A stretch of 64,000 bases of DNA, from contig NZ_CAIWTY010000043.1 in assembly GCF_903915725.1 (NCBI RefSeq), positions 1 through 64,000 of the forward strand, given 5' to 3'. The stretch comes from an uncultured Rhodopila sp. (GTDB lineage Bacteria > Pseudomonadota > Alphaproteobacteria > Acetobacterales > Acetobacteraceae). Under the pieces are notes generated by a model that saw only the letters and a program-made list of their open reading frames with translations, was not told the DNA's origin and did no database searches. Position 1 is the first letter of the stretch; each line of letters begins with the position of its first letter. Of the stretch, positions 51,769-60,518 are shown piece after piece. The position numbers and the translations under genes were made by a program.

Positions 51769-52986
51769 ATGGAGCTTGAGACGCCCTCCCGCCTGGCCGC
51801 CAATGTGATGCACTTCGCGCGCCTGCTGCGGCGGGCGGGGCTGCCCGTCGGACCCTCGGAATCGATCGCCGCGCAGGATGCGCTGACCCGGATCGACATC
51901 GGCTCCAGGACCCAGGCGCAGACCGCCCTGCGTTCGGCGATGATCCACCGGCACGAGCACCGGCAGGTGTTCGACCATGCCTTCGCGTTGTTCTGGCGCG
52001 ACCCGTCCGCCGCCGAACAGGCCGCCGCGATGGCGCTGCTGGACGCTCAGAAGGACAAGAAGCCGGACCGCCCGCCCCCGGCGGCGCGGCGCGTGGCGGA
52101 AGCGTTCGCGTCGAAAAGCAACAAGCCGCCGCAGCCGAAGGACGAACCGCCCCGCGTCGACATGACGCTGACGGTGTCCGACCAGGAACGCCTGCAGCAG
52201 ATGGATTTCGAGGCCATGGGCGCGGACGAGATCGCCCGCGCCAAGCAGGAGATCCGCCGCCTGGTGCTGCCGCTCGATCTGCGCCGCACAAGGCGCACCC
52301 GCGCCGATCAGAGCGGCCCGCTGGCCGATTTGCGGCGAACGATCCGGTCCAGCCTGCGGCAGGGCGGCGAGATCGTGACCATCGCCCGCAGCCGCCGGGT
52401 GACCCGGCCGCCGCCGCTGGTGGTGCTGTGCGACATTTCCGGCTCGATGGCGCGGTATGCGCAGATATTGCTGCACTTCCTGCACGCGGTGACGAATGAC
52501 CGCGACCGGGTGCACATCTTCCTGTTCGGCACCCGCCTGTCCAACGTCACCCGCCAGTTGCGCGCCCGCGATCCCGAGGTCGCGTTCCAGATGGTCGCCC
52601 ACGCGGTGCCCGACTGGTCCGGTGGCACCCGTATCGGCGAGGCTTTGGCGTCGTTCAACCACCTCTGGGCGAAGCGGGTGCTCGGCCAGGGCGCGGTGGT
52701 GCTGCTGATCAGCGACGGCCTCGACCGCGACGGCGCGCACGGGCTCGCGGAGAACATGGATCGCCTGCACCGATCGTGCACGCGGCTGATCTGGCTCAAT
52801 CCGCTGTTGCGCTGGAGCGGGTTCGAACCAAAATCACAGGGCATCCGCGCGATGCTGCCGCATGTGGATGAGTTCCGTCCGGTGCATAACCTGGCCAGCC
52901 TGCGCGGCCTGATCGATCTGCTGTCCCGGCCGGCGCCGCTGAAACCGGCTTCGGCCGGGCGATTTGAAGGGACAGTATCGAGGTGA
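51769..52986 (+). CDS. CoxE-like von Willebrand factor A protein
   Basis: A 405-residue protein with the CoxE/DUF58-type vWA fold. The N-terminal half (NVMHFARLLRRAGLPVGPSESIAAQDAL) is helical, and the metal site is DISGSM near residue 224, with SGGTRIGEAL and ISDGLDR later. CoxE helps mature molybdenum enzymes of the CO dehydrogenase type. Its 3' end (from 52807) recurs, decayed, at 53405. The XdhC gene after it fits the same job, but the MoxR ATPase (CoxD) usually beside CoxE is not present. Confidence 0.9.
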   Translation: MELETPSRLAANVMHFARLLRRAGLPVGPSESIAAQDALTRIDIGSRTQAQTALRSAMIHRHEHRQVFDHAFALFWRDPSAAEQAAAMALLDAQKDKKPDRPPPAARRVAEAFASKSNKPPQPKDEPPRVDMTLTVSDQERLQQMDFEAMGADEIARAKQEIRRLVLPLDLRRTRRTRADQSGPLADLRRTIRSSLRQGGEIVTIARSRRVTRPPPLVVLCDISGSMARYAQILLHFLHAVTNDRDRVHIFLFGTRLSNVTRQLRARDPEVAFQMVAHAVPDWSGGTRIGEALASFNHLWAKRVLGQGAVVLLISDGLDRDGAHGLAENMDRLHRSCTRLIWLNPLLRWSGFEPKSQGIRAMLPHVDEFRPVHNLASLRGLIDLLSRPAPLKPASAGRFEGTVSR

Positions 52987-53038
52987 CGGGCCGGTATTTT
53001 TTGCGTACGATACGGACAAAACGTAACGTCGGGAGCTT

Positions 53039-53300
53039 ATGAATATGCTCACCGTAACCGCCGCCGAGTTCCAGCGCGATTGCGGGCGCTATGAGGACGA
53101 GGCGTTGAAGCAGCCGGTCTCCATAACCCGCAACGGCCGGGACCGTCTGGTCGTGATAGCGGTGGAGGAAATACCACCGTCTCAAGCGCCGTGACCGTGA
53201 CGTTATCAGGACCGAGGATCTAACCGCGCACGAACTGCGCGCGATCACCGAAGGCGGCATGGACCCGCGGCACGACCACCTGAACCTGGAAATCGATTAG
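53039..53300 (+). pseudogene. Frameshifted Phd/YefM-type antitoxin
   Basis: The frame opens MLTVTAAEFQRDCGRYEDEALKQPVSITRNGRDRLVVIAVEE, a Phd/YefM antitoxin start. It then hits a TGA at 53192. One extra A in the AAA at 53169-53171 accounts for this: removing it restores EEYHRLKRRDRDVIRTEDL...HLNLEID, with a stop at 53298, a typical C-terminus. The ribosome site GGGAG precedes the ATG. A sequencing error in the A-run is possible, but the neighbouring toxin is also broken. Confidence 0.85.
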
Positions 53301-53311
53301 TCCGCGCGGCC

Positions 53312-53458
53312 CTGCCGTCGCCGGAGCGCGGCCTGGTCATCGCGTACGCCTGTCTCTGGCGGGCGGAGCATGACCAGGGACGCGAAGAAGGGATCAAGGC
53401 GCGGTTGCGCTGGAGCGGCATGAAACCAAGATCTGCGATACTCCGTCGCCCCGCATGA
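53312..53458 (+). pseudogene. Truncated PemK/MazF-like toxin
   Basis: The frame reads LPSPERGLVIAYACLWRAEHDQGREEGIK, the N-terminus of PemK-like toxins (PGLV...YLWRxE...GREEG). From about 53397 the toxin sequence ends and RLRWSGMKPRSA takes over, which matches the C-terminal region of the preceding CoxE protein. No ATG is kept. Only about 30 residues of a normal toxin of about 120 remain, so it should be inactive. Confidence 0.78.
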
Positions 53459-53494
53459 GCGACCCTGATCCCACCGGCCGGACGTTTTGAAAGG
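53405..53494 (+). repeat. Decayed copy of the coxE 3' end
   Basis: TTGCGCTGGAGCGG at 53405-53418 is identical to 52807-52820 in coxE. In the same frame it reads RLRWSGMKPRSAI...PPAGRFER and stop, against LLRWSGFEPKSQGI...ASAGRFEGTVSR in CoxE, with about 34 residues missing between. So coxE is followed by a partial second copy of its own tail, and the antitoxin/toxin pair sits between the two. Confidence 0.75.
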
Positions 53495-53505
53495 TAACGA
53501 ACCGC

Positions 53506-53832
53506 ATGAGCACTTTGGAAGTCGAAGACATCCTCGGGACCGCCGCCACCTGGCGCGCCGCCGGGGAGCAGGTGGCGCTGGCGACGGTGACCGAAACCTG
53601 GGGCAGCTCGCCGCGTCCCGCCGGCAGCCAGATGGCGGTGACGAAATCCGGCCGCATGGCCGGGTCGGTTTCCGGCGGCTGCATCGAAGGCGCGGTTGCC
53701 GATGCCGCGATGAAGACGATCGACACCGGCAGCCCGCAACTGCTGGATTTCGGCGTCAGCCACGAACGCGCCTGGGAAGTCGGGCTGGCCTGCGGCGGCA
53801 AAGTGAAGGTCTTCGTCGAAAAGCTGGTCTGA
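53506..53832 (+). CDS. XdhC/CoxI N-terminal domain protein
   Basis: A 108-residue protein matching the N-terminal domain of XdhC: VALATVTETWGSSPRPAGSQMAV, GRMAGSVSGGCIEGAVADAAM, GVSHERAWEVGLACGGKVKVFVE. The family inserts or matures the sulfurated molybdenum cofactor. This version lacks the C-terminal Rossmann half. It was probably the direct neighbour of coxE before the toxin/antitoxin pair came between them. Confidence 0.9.
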   Translation: MSTLEVEDILGTAATWRAAGEQVALATVTETWGSSPRPAGSQMAVTKSGRMAGSVSGGCIEGAVADAAMKTIDTGSPQLLDFGVSHERAWEVGLACGGKVKVFVEKLV

Positions 53833-53885
53833 GCGCCCCGGCACGTGACCGCTGACGGCGGCGCAACCCGCCCCACATGCGTGCG

Positions 53886-55325
53886 ATGACACAAGCCTCC
53901 GACCCGCCCGTCATCCTGTGGTTCCGCAACGACCTTCGCCTCGCCGACCACGCAGCCCTGCAAGCCGCCACCGAGATCGGCCGCCCGGTCCTGCCGGTCT
54001 TCATTCTCGACGATGCCGCCGCCGGCCCCTGGAAGCTCGGCGGCGCCTCCCGCTGGTGGCTGCATCACAGTCTGGACGCGCTGCGGCAGTCATTGCAGCA
54101 GCGTAGCGCCGATCTGGTGCTGCGCCGAGGCGACAGCGTCACGATCATCGCCGGGCTTGCCGAACAGACCGGGGCATCGGACGTCTTCACCGGCGGGTCT
54201 GCTGATCCATGGTCGCGGCGGGTAGACCAGGCGGCGGCGGAGGCGCTCGGCCGGGCGGGCGCGAAACTCCACCGCATGCGCAGCACGACGCTGTTCAACC
54301 CGGATTCGATCCGCACCAAATCCGGCGGCGCGTATAGCGTCTACACGCCCTTCGCCAATGCCTGCCTCGCGCTCGGCGGCCCGAAGCCACCGTCCCCGGC
54401 ACCCGAGGCCATAAGCTGCGCGGACTTGCCGGACTCGGACACGCTTCAATCCTGGGACTTGCTGCCCTCCAGGCCGGATTGGGCGCAGGGCCTGCGCGAT
54501 ACCTGGACCCCGGGAGAAGCCGGCGCCATGGAACGCGCCGAAGCCTTCCTCCAGCACGGCCTCGACGCCTACGCCGCCGCCCGCGATCGTCCGGCGGACG
54601 ACGGCACGTCGATGTTGTCGCCGCACCTGCACTTCGGCGAGATCTCGGCGCCGCAGCTTTGGCACCTCGCGCATCGCCGTCCGAACGGCAAGGGCCGCGA
54701 GATTTTCATCCGCGAACTGCTGTGGCGGGAGTTCTGCGCCAACCTGCTATGGCACAACCCCACCCTGCCCGACTCGCCGCTGAAGCGGGAGTTCGCGGCG
54801 ATGCCCTGGCGCGACGACAAGCCGGCGCTGAAAGCGTGGCAACGCGGCCTGACCGGCGTGCCGATTGTCGATGCCGGGATGCGGCAGCTCTGGCAAATCG
54901 GCTGGATGCACAACCGCGTGCGGATGATCGTGGCCAGCTTCCTGATCAAACACCTGATGATCCCCTGGCAGGACGGCGAGGCCTGGTTCTGGGACACGCT
55001 GGTGGACGCGGATTTGGCGAGCAACGCCGGGAACTGGCAGTGGGTCGCCGGATGTGGCGCCGATGCGGCGCCGTATTTCCGGATTTTCAATCCTGTTCTG
55101 CAGGGCCGCAAGTTCGATCCGGAGGGCGACTACGTCCGCCGGTTTGTGCCGGAACTTGCGAACGTCGATTCGCGACATGTTCACGCGCCCTGGGAAGCCC
55201 CCGCGGAGGCCCTGGGCCGCGCGGGCGTGACATTGGGGCGCAGCTATCCCTATCCGATCGTCGATCTGGCGGAAGGCCGGGCACGGGCGCTCGATGCCTA
55301 TAGCCAAATCCGCTCCGCTGCCTGA
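53886..55325 (+). CDS. phr: Deoxyribodipyrimidine photolyase
   Basis: Light-dependent DNA repair enzyme of 479 residues. It has the N-terminal antenna domain ILWFRNDLRLADHAALQAA and the FAD domain, with ELLWREFCANLLWHNP, AWQRGLTGVPIVDAGMRQLWQIGWMHNRVRMIVASFLIKHLMIPW, and GNWQWVAGCGADAAPYFRIFNP. This matches class I CPD photolyases. The ATG at 53877 is an alternative start. Confidence 0.95.
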   Translation: MTQASDPPVILWFRNDLRLADHAALQAATEIGRPVLPVFILDDAAAGPWKLGGASRWWLHHSLDALRQSLQQRSADLVLRRGDSVTIIAGLAEQTGASDVFTGGSADPWSRRVDQAAAEALGRAGAKLHRMRSTTLFNPDSIRTKSGGAYSVYTPFANACLALGGPKPPSPAPEAISCADLPDSDTLQSWDLLPSRPDWAQGLRDTWTPGEAGAMERAEAFLQHGLDAYAAARDRPADDGTSMLSPHLHFGEISAPQLWHLAHRRPNGKGREIFIRELLWREFCANLLWHNPTLPDSPLKREFAAMPWRDDKPALKAWQRGLTGVPIVDAGMRQLWQIGWMHNRVRMIVASFLIKHLMIPWQDGEAWFWDTLVDADLASNAGNWQWVAGCGADAAPYFRIFNPVLQGRKFDPEGDYVRRFVPELANVDSRHVHAPWEAPAEALGRAGVTLGRSYPYPIVDLAEGRARALDAYSQIRSAA

Positions 55326-55385
55326 CACAAGGTGTCGCGGCCAGTTGCCTGGACACCGGGGGCGTCCTATCTCATTGACACTTCA

Positions 55386-56066
55386 ATGACGATGCCCGGA
55401 ATACCCCACGGTGCGAAGGTCCGCGTTGTCGGCGACGTCCATGGGGACGCCGCCGGTTTTGCGTACGCGGTCGCAACCGACCGATTTATCGTCCAGCTTG
55501 GCGACCTGGTGGACCATGGACCCGACAGCGCCCGCGCGCTGCGCATGATGTTCGAACTGGTCGAGAGCGGCCGCGGCCTTTTCATCCTGGGAAATCACGA
55601 TCTCAAGCTCGCCCGTGTGCTCTCCGGCGACCACGTTCGCGCCGATCCCGCCGTGATGGCAACCATCGGCCAGTTGGACGATGCCCTGAAGCAGCAGGCG
55701 ATGCGGCTGATCGCCGAGGCCCCGGCGTGGGTTGGGCATGGCTGCTCGCTGTTCGTCCACGGCGGCTTTCACACCGCGATGCTGGAACAGCCGCCACCGG
55801 AGCACGGCCTGCACCGCCCGCAAGGGGTGGTCGCGCGTGCTTTGTACGGGGAGCCGACGGGCCGTATCCAGCCGGACGGCTATCCGGAGCGAAGCCTGCG
55901 GTGGGTGGACCGGATTCCCTCCGGGCTGACGGTGTATTGCGGCCACGACCGCCGCAGCTCGGACGGCCGGCCCTATGTCCGGCATGGGTTGCTCGGCGGC
56001 AAAGCGGTGTTTCTCGATACCGGCGCCGGCAAGGGCGGTCATTTGTCCTGGATCGACCTGCCATAG
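55386..56066 (+). CDS. Calcineurin-type metallophosphoesterase
   Basis: A 226-residue phosphatase. Metal-site motifs are GDVHGDA (near residue 17), QLGDLVDHGPDS, FILGNHDLKLA, SLFVHGGFH and VYCGHDRR. The pattern is that of PP2A/ApaH-like proteins. Substrates could be phosphoproteins or dinucleoside polyphosphates; not assignable. The start has no obvious ribosome site, and a GTG at 55332 is an alternative. Confidence 0.9.
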   Translation: MTMPGIPHGAKVRVVGDVHGDAAGFAYAVATDRFIVQLGDLVDHGPDSARALRMMFELVESGRGLFILGNHDLKLARVLSGDHVRADPAVMATIGQLDDALKQQAMRLIAEAPAWVGHGCSLFVHGGFHTAMLEQPPPEHGLHRPQGVVARALYGEPTGRIQPDGYPERSLRWVDRIPSGLTVYCGHDRRSSDGRPYVRHGLLGGKAVFLDTGAGKGGHLSWIDLP

Positions 56067-56142
56067 GCGACGCCGGGCAATCACCGCCCGATGGGACAGG
56101 TCCCGCGCGGCGAGACGGGTGGCCGCCCACCTAATCACATTT

Positions 56143-56174
56143 TTGTGAATACACATGATCTGAAATATTATAAT
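56143..56174 (+). promoter_or_regulatory. AT-rich promoter region before the sulfotransferase gene
   Basis: A stretch of about 65 bases (56131-56195) is far more AT-rich than anything around it. It contains a perfect TATAAT (56169-56174), a TTGTGA 20 bases before it, and the inverted repeat TCACA-tttt-TGTGA (56136-56149). The -35 spacing is long, so an activator may be needed. Confidence 0.5.
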
Positions 56175-56235
56175 ATCATTATTATCTCAGTATTTCTACA
56201 TGGGCTAAAGCTGCTCCCTGCCTGAAGGACTTTCG

Positions 56236-57108
56236 ATGAGCCACACACTGGAATCGCAGTCGCAGTCATCTCAAAAGATCGCACTTTTGATCATGGGGGT
56301 CGGCCGCTCCGGCACCTCCGACCTGACCCGGGTTCTGAACATGCTCGGGGCCGCGGTTCCGCAGGAGGTCACGCCGGCCGACTGCGACAACGAGCGCGGC
56401 TACTGGGAACCTCTTAGACTGGTTGAACTCAACGAAGACATTCTCAGGCTGAACGGGCGTGACCAGTACGACAGCAGGCCGTTTCCGGTGGAATGGTTCG
56501 ACAGCGCGGAAGCGGCGGCGTACGTTGAGCGTGCCGCCGCGCTGGTCGCCAACGAATACCGGGATGCGCCGCTGATCGCGATCAAGGACCCGCGGCTTTG
56601 TCGGCTGGCCCCGTTATATCTGGCGGCGCTCAACCGTCTGGGCTACCAGCCCCGCGTCGTCATGCCGATACGTCACCCGAGCGAGATGATGGAGTCGCTG
56701 CAGCGGCGAAGCGGCATCGAGTCGCGATACGGGGAACGCATCTGGATCCGCAACATGCTCGAGGCCGAAGGCTGGACACGCCGGTATCCCCGGGTGTGGG
56801 TCGGCTACAACGAGTTGCTGGAGGATTGGCAAAGCCTGCAGGCCAGGATCGCCGTCGCGCTCGATCTGACCTGGCCGAACACCGCGGAGTCGGTGGCGCG
56901 GGACGTCGAAGCCTTCCTCGATCCGGCGCTGCACCGCTTCGATCCGATCAGCGGCGTGGCAACCGAGCCTGCCGGTCCATTGGCGATCCGCCTGTGGCAG
57001 ATCCTGCAGGCCGGGCCGATCGGCGATGAAACCGCGCTGCGTCGGGACTTTGATCGAATCCGCCAAATCACCAACAGCGTCTATCTCGAAAGCGCGGCGG
57101 CCGCTTAG
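56236..57108 (+). CDS. Sulfotransferase family protein
   Basis: A 290-residue protein with the PAPS-binding P-loop-like GVGRSGTSDLTRVLNMLGA near residue 22 and the 3'-phosphate region MPIRHPSEMMESLQRRSG near residue 147. This resembles glycan or protein sulfotransferases. Acceptor unknown. Transfer may be suggested by its AT-rich promoter and isolated position, but codon use looks ordinary. Confidence 0.87.
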   Translation: MSHTLESQSQSSQKIALLIMGVGRSGTSDLTRVLNMLGAAVPQEVTPADCDNERGYWEPLRLVELNEDILRLNGRDQYDSRPFPVEWFDSAEAAAYVERAAALVANEYRDAPLIAIKDPRLCRLAPLYLAALNRLGYQPRVVMPIRHPSEMMESLQRRSGIESRYGERIWIRNMLEAEGWTRRYPRVWVGYNELLEDWQSLQARIAVALDLTWPNTAESVARDVEAFLDPALHRFDPISGVATEPAGPLAIRLWQILQAGPIGDETALRRDFDRIRQITNSVYLESAAAA

Positions 57109-57159
57109 GTTCGCCGGCCAGCCCTTAGGTGACGCCCAAGAATTGCCGCTTCAGCCCAT

Positions 57160-57238
57160 CGTCATGGCCCGGCTCGTCCGGGCCACCTATAACCGCACCT
57201 TGCCGCGACAGGTGGCCCGGACAGGCCGGGCCATGACG
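57160..57238. repeat. Family B long palindrome
   Basis: Arms of 29 bases, 57160-57188 and 57210-57238, with two mismatches and a 21-base centre. They carry GTCATGGCCCGG and CCGGGCCACCT, as at 31441-31522. It lies 50 bases after the sulfotransferase stop. Confidence 0.9.
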
Positions 57239-57358
57239 GAGTAAAGTCAGCCGACCGATTCGCTTATTCTTGAGCGTCGCCTTAACGGGGGCGGCCATCT
57301 TGTGCCCGCGCGGTCTCGCTGGTCCTATAGGCGGCCGCGATCACCGGGAGATAACGGG

Positions 57359-58330
57359 ATGAAGCCGAGGCTGGTGCTGGCCTGTTTGACCACAACCGCC
57401 GTCATTGCACGCGCACGCGCCGAGTTCGATGCGATCGTCCTCCCCGGCCCCGGCGACATGACGGTGGCGGAGGTCACCGAGGCCGCCGTCCGTCATCGTG
57501 CCGAGGCCATCCTGTTCACCAACACCCTGCCGCTATCCGCCGCCGCCATCGCCGGGCTGCCGGACTCGGTCCGCGTCGGCGCGACGATCAGCGTCGGCCA
57601 CGACCATATCGACGTCGCAGCGGCCCGGGCGCGCGGCATCGCCGTGACCAATACGCCGGGCGTCCTGGACGACTGCACCGCTGATCATGCGATGATGCTG
57701 CTGCTCGCGGCCGCTCGGCGCGGCATCGAGTATGATCGGATCATGCGCCGGGGCTGGCGCTACCGCATCGGCCAGGGCGATCTGCTCGGCGTGCGCGTCA
57801 GCGGCAAGCGCGTCGGCATCCTCGGGATGGGCCGCATCGGCCAGGCCTTCGCCCGGCGCGCCCGCGGCTTCGACATGACCGTGCTGTATCACGGCCGCAC
57901 CCGGCTGCCGCCGGAGCAGGAACGCGGCGCCAGCTATTTCCCGGACTTTCATGCCATGCTGCCGCAGTGCGACTTCCTCTCCGTTCACGCCCCGGGCGGT
58001 GCCGCAACCGACCGGATGATCGACGCCCGCGCCCTGTCGCTGCTTCCGGACGGCGCGGTTCTGGTGAACGTCGCACGCGGATCATTGATCGATGAGGATG
58101 CGCTGTTCGACGCGCTGACATCCGGCAAACTGTTCGCCGCCGGGCTGGACGTGTTCCGGGACGAACCGGCGTTCGACCTGCGCTTCGCCGCGTTGGACAA
58201 TGTGGTCTTATCGCCGCATGTCGGCAGCGCGTCGCGTGAGACTCGCGACGCGATGGGGTTCCGCGCGTTGGACAACATTGCCGCCGTATTGTCCGGGCAA
58301 CCCGCCATCGACCCGCTATGGAGTATGTGA
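57359..58330 (+). CDS. D-2-hydroxyacid dehydrogenase
   Basis: NAD(P)-dependent dehydrogenase of 323 residues. Cofactor loop GVRVSGKRVGILGMGRIGQAFARRARGF; catalytic Arg in NVARGSLIDEDAL, Glu in DVFRDEPAF and His in LSPHVGSAS. GRHPR-type family that reduces glyoxylate, hydroxypyruvate or other 2-keto acids. GGGAG sits 8 bases before the ATG. Followed by a paralogue in tandem. Confidence 0.93.
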   Translation: MKPRLVLACLTTTAVIARARAEFDAIVLPGPGDMTVAEVTEAAVRHRAEAILFTNTLPLSAAAIAGLPDSVRVGATISVGHDHIDVAAARARGIAVTNTPGVLDDCTADHAMMLLLAAARRGIEYDRIMRRGWRYRIGQGDLLGVRVSGKRVGILGMGRIGQAFARRARGFDMTVLYHGRTRLPPEQERGASYFPDFHAMLPQCDFLSVHAPGGAATDRMIDARALSLLPDGAVLVNVARGSLIDEDALFDALTSGKLFAAGLDVFRDEPAFDLRFAALDNVVLSPHVGSASRETRDAMGFRALDNIAAVLSGQPAIDPLWSM

Positions 58331-58332
58331 AC

Positions 58333-59289
58333 ATGACGAAACCGGTGCTGTTCGTGACCCGGCGCCTGCCGGCCTCGATCGAGGCTCTGGCGGCGCGGGA
58401 TTTCGATGCGCGGCTGACGCCATCGGACGTCGCGATCCCGGACCTTCTGGCGCGGGCGGCCGGAGCCGATGCCATCCTCTGCTGCCCCGGCGACGTGCTG
58501 GACGATGAGGTCATCGCCGCCCTGCCCGAGACGGTGAAGGTCATCGGCACCTTCAGTGTCGGCTATGACCACATCAACATGGATGCGGCGCGGGCGCGCG
58601 GAATCAAGGTCTGCAACACGCCGGACGTGCTGAGCGTGGCCACCGCCGAATGCGCCATGCTGCTGATCCTGGCGGCGGCGCGGCGGGCCGGTGAGGGCGA
58701 GCGGCTGCTGCGGTCCGGCGGATGGCAGGGCTGGGCGCCGACGCAGTTGCTCGGGACGCAGGTGTCCGGGCGGCGGCTCGGCATTTTCGGCATGGGCCGC
58801 ATCGGCCGCGAAATCGCCCGCATGGCGCGGGGCTTCGGCATGGAGGTCCACTACCGCGATCAGGCCCGCCTGCCGCGGGACCTCGAGCAAGGGGCGTTCT
58901 ATCACGACAACGACGACAGCTTCCTGCCGGTATGCGAGGTGCTGTCGCTGAACGCGCCCGGCGGCGAGGCGACGCGGCACTGGCTCAACATCGACCGGAT
59001 CGCCAGGCTGCCGCAGGGTGCTATCGTGGTGAATGCCGCGCGCGGTTCGTTGATTGACGACACGGCGCTGATTGCCGCATTGCGCATCGGGCATGTCGCG
59101 GCGGCCGGACTGGATGTCTACAACGGCGAACCGAGCGTCGATCCCGGCTACCTGTCGCTGGAGAATGTCTTTCTGCTGCCGCATCTGGGCAGTGCCACGA
59201 TCGAAACCCGCGAAGCCATGGGCCGCGTCGTGCTGTCGGGCATGGCGGCGATCCTGGCGGGTCAGGCTCCGGCGAATAGTGTCGGGTAA
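58333..59289 (+). CDS. D-2-hydroxyacid dehydrogenase, tandem paralogue
   Basis: A 318-residue paralogue of the preceding gene, clearly related throughout. Cofactor loop GRRLGIFGMGRIGREIARMARGFG; catalytic NAARGSLIDDTAL, DVYNGEPSVD and LLPHLGSAT. The start at 58333 lies 2 bases after the upstream stop with GGAG 9 bases before it, so they are one operon. Substrates of the two may differ, because the regions around residues 75-100 and 205-225 diverge. Confidence 0.93.
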   Translation: MTKPVLFVTRRLPASIEALAARDFDARLTPSDVAIPDLLARAAGADAILCCPGDVLDDEVIAALPETVKVIGTFSVGYDHINMDAARARGIKVCNTPDVLSVATAECAMLLILAAARRAGEGERLLRSGGWQGWAPTQLLGTQVSGRRLGIFGMGRIGREIARMARGFGMEVHYRDQARLPRDLEQGAFYHDNDDSFLPVCEVLSLNAPGGEATRHWLNIDRIARLPQGAIVVNAARGSLIDDTALIAALRIGHVAAAGLDVYNGEPSVDPGYLSLENVFLLPHLGSATIETREAMGRVVLSGMAAILAGQAPANSVG

Positions 59290-59361
59290 AATCGACGGAA
59301 TGCTTGCGGCGAACCGCCGCTCCGGTTAATCGGACTTTAACCGGAAGGACCATTCACAGTA

Positions 59362-60504
59362 GTGGCACTGCTTAACCAGGAGATGGCGGCGGCGGGGCGG
59401 AGCGATACATCCGGACTGCTGCGCTTGGCCATGGCGATCCTGGCCGGGATAGCGCTTTTCCTTGCCATCGACCGCACGGTATTCGGTAGTGCGCTTTACT
59501 TCCGGTGGGTGGCTCCGACATCCGGACTGGGCTCTATGGCGCAGGCCCTGGAGCGGGTTGCGGTCGGCCCGCAGGATCGTTCGGCGATCGTGGTCATGGG
59601 CGATTCGCGTGTTGGCGAAGGATTTTCGGCGGAACTGGCGACCCTGGAAGCCCGCCGGCTCGGGTCCGCCACCAACTTCGTCAACGCAGCGGTGGCGGGA
59701 TCGCCGCCGCGGGTATGGTATTACATGCTGCGCCGGGTTTTTGCCGACGGCCGGAAGGTGGCCGGGGTCGCCATCATGCTGACGTCCTACCACGACAACG
59801 ATCCGGAAAACACGGCCGATTGGCGGCCGGATATCGTGTTCGTGCATCCGCTGCTGTCGCCCGGTGACATCGTCGACTTTCCGGAATCCTTCGTCTCCGC
59901 CCCGGCACGCATCGAAGCGGTCGAGGCGATTGCGTTCCGGGGCTGGTTCTACAAGAACGATGTGCAGGATTTCCTGCGTGCCCCGGAGCGGCGCATCCGC
60001 GACGTGCTTGCCTGGCGGGCGTATGGTCCCGCCTGGATTGCGGCGTATCCGGGCCGGGATACCTCCCTGGCGGGTCTGACATGGGACCTTCAGACCGGTC
60101 AACTGAGCATGCCGCCGGGGCGGAACGTGCCGGCTGACGCCTCGATCGCACCCTACATGGCGGGTCTCCGGCAGTTTGGCGGGCGGCCTCCCGACAATCA
60201 GGTTGCGGTTGCCTACCGGCAGGAATGGCTTGGGGGAATCGCCGAACTGTGCCGGCAGGCGGGGGCGACGCTGTATGTGTTTCGGATCCCGCGCGGACCG
60301 CTGCACGCCTTGGCCGATGCGGACGACGAGCCGACGGGGGTGGTGGCGGAACTCGCGCGCGCCGGGCGGATCGTCTTGCTGCCGGCGGCGACCTTCGACG
60401 ACCTGGAGCGGCCGGAGTTTTTCTTCGACGCGCTGCACATGAACCGTGCCGGGCGATCCCTCTTTTCGGCCGGAATCGCAAAAGCGATACGATCGGCCGG
60501 ATAA
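59362..60504 (+). CDS. SGNH/DltD-like exported protein paired with MBOAT
   Basis: A 380-residue protein with one N-terminal span (LLRLAMAILAGIALFLAI) and an exported SGNH-hydrolase-like domain. The nucleophile block is VVMGDSRVGEGFS near residue 78, and the last block is FFFDALHMNRAGRSLFS, giving Ser and Asp-x-x-His. Such proteins act with MBOAT acyltransferases to O-acetylate polysaccharides. A GTG start with GGAAGGA about 11 bases upstream is used; an ATG at 59383 is possible. Confidence 0.8.
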   Translation: MALLNQEMAAAGRSDTSGLLRLAMAILAGIALFLAIDRTVFGSALYFRWVAPTSGLGSMAQALERVAVGPQDRSAIVVMGDSRVGEGFSAELATLEARRLGSATNFVNAAVAGSPPRVWYYMLRRVFADGRKVAGVAIMLTSYHDNDPENTADWRPDIVFVHPLLSPGDIVDFPESFVSAPARIEAVEAIAFRGWFYKNDVQDFLRAPERRIRDVLAWRAYGPAWIAAYPGRDTSLAGLTWDLQTGQLSMPPGRNVPADASIAPYMAGLRQFGGRPPDNQVAVAYRQEWLGGIAELCRQAGATLYVFRIPRGPLHALADADDEPTGVVAELARAGRIVLLPAATFDDLERPEFFFDALHMNRAGRSLFSAGIAKAIRSAG

Positions 60505-60518
60505 GCCTGGCCGCCGTC

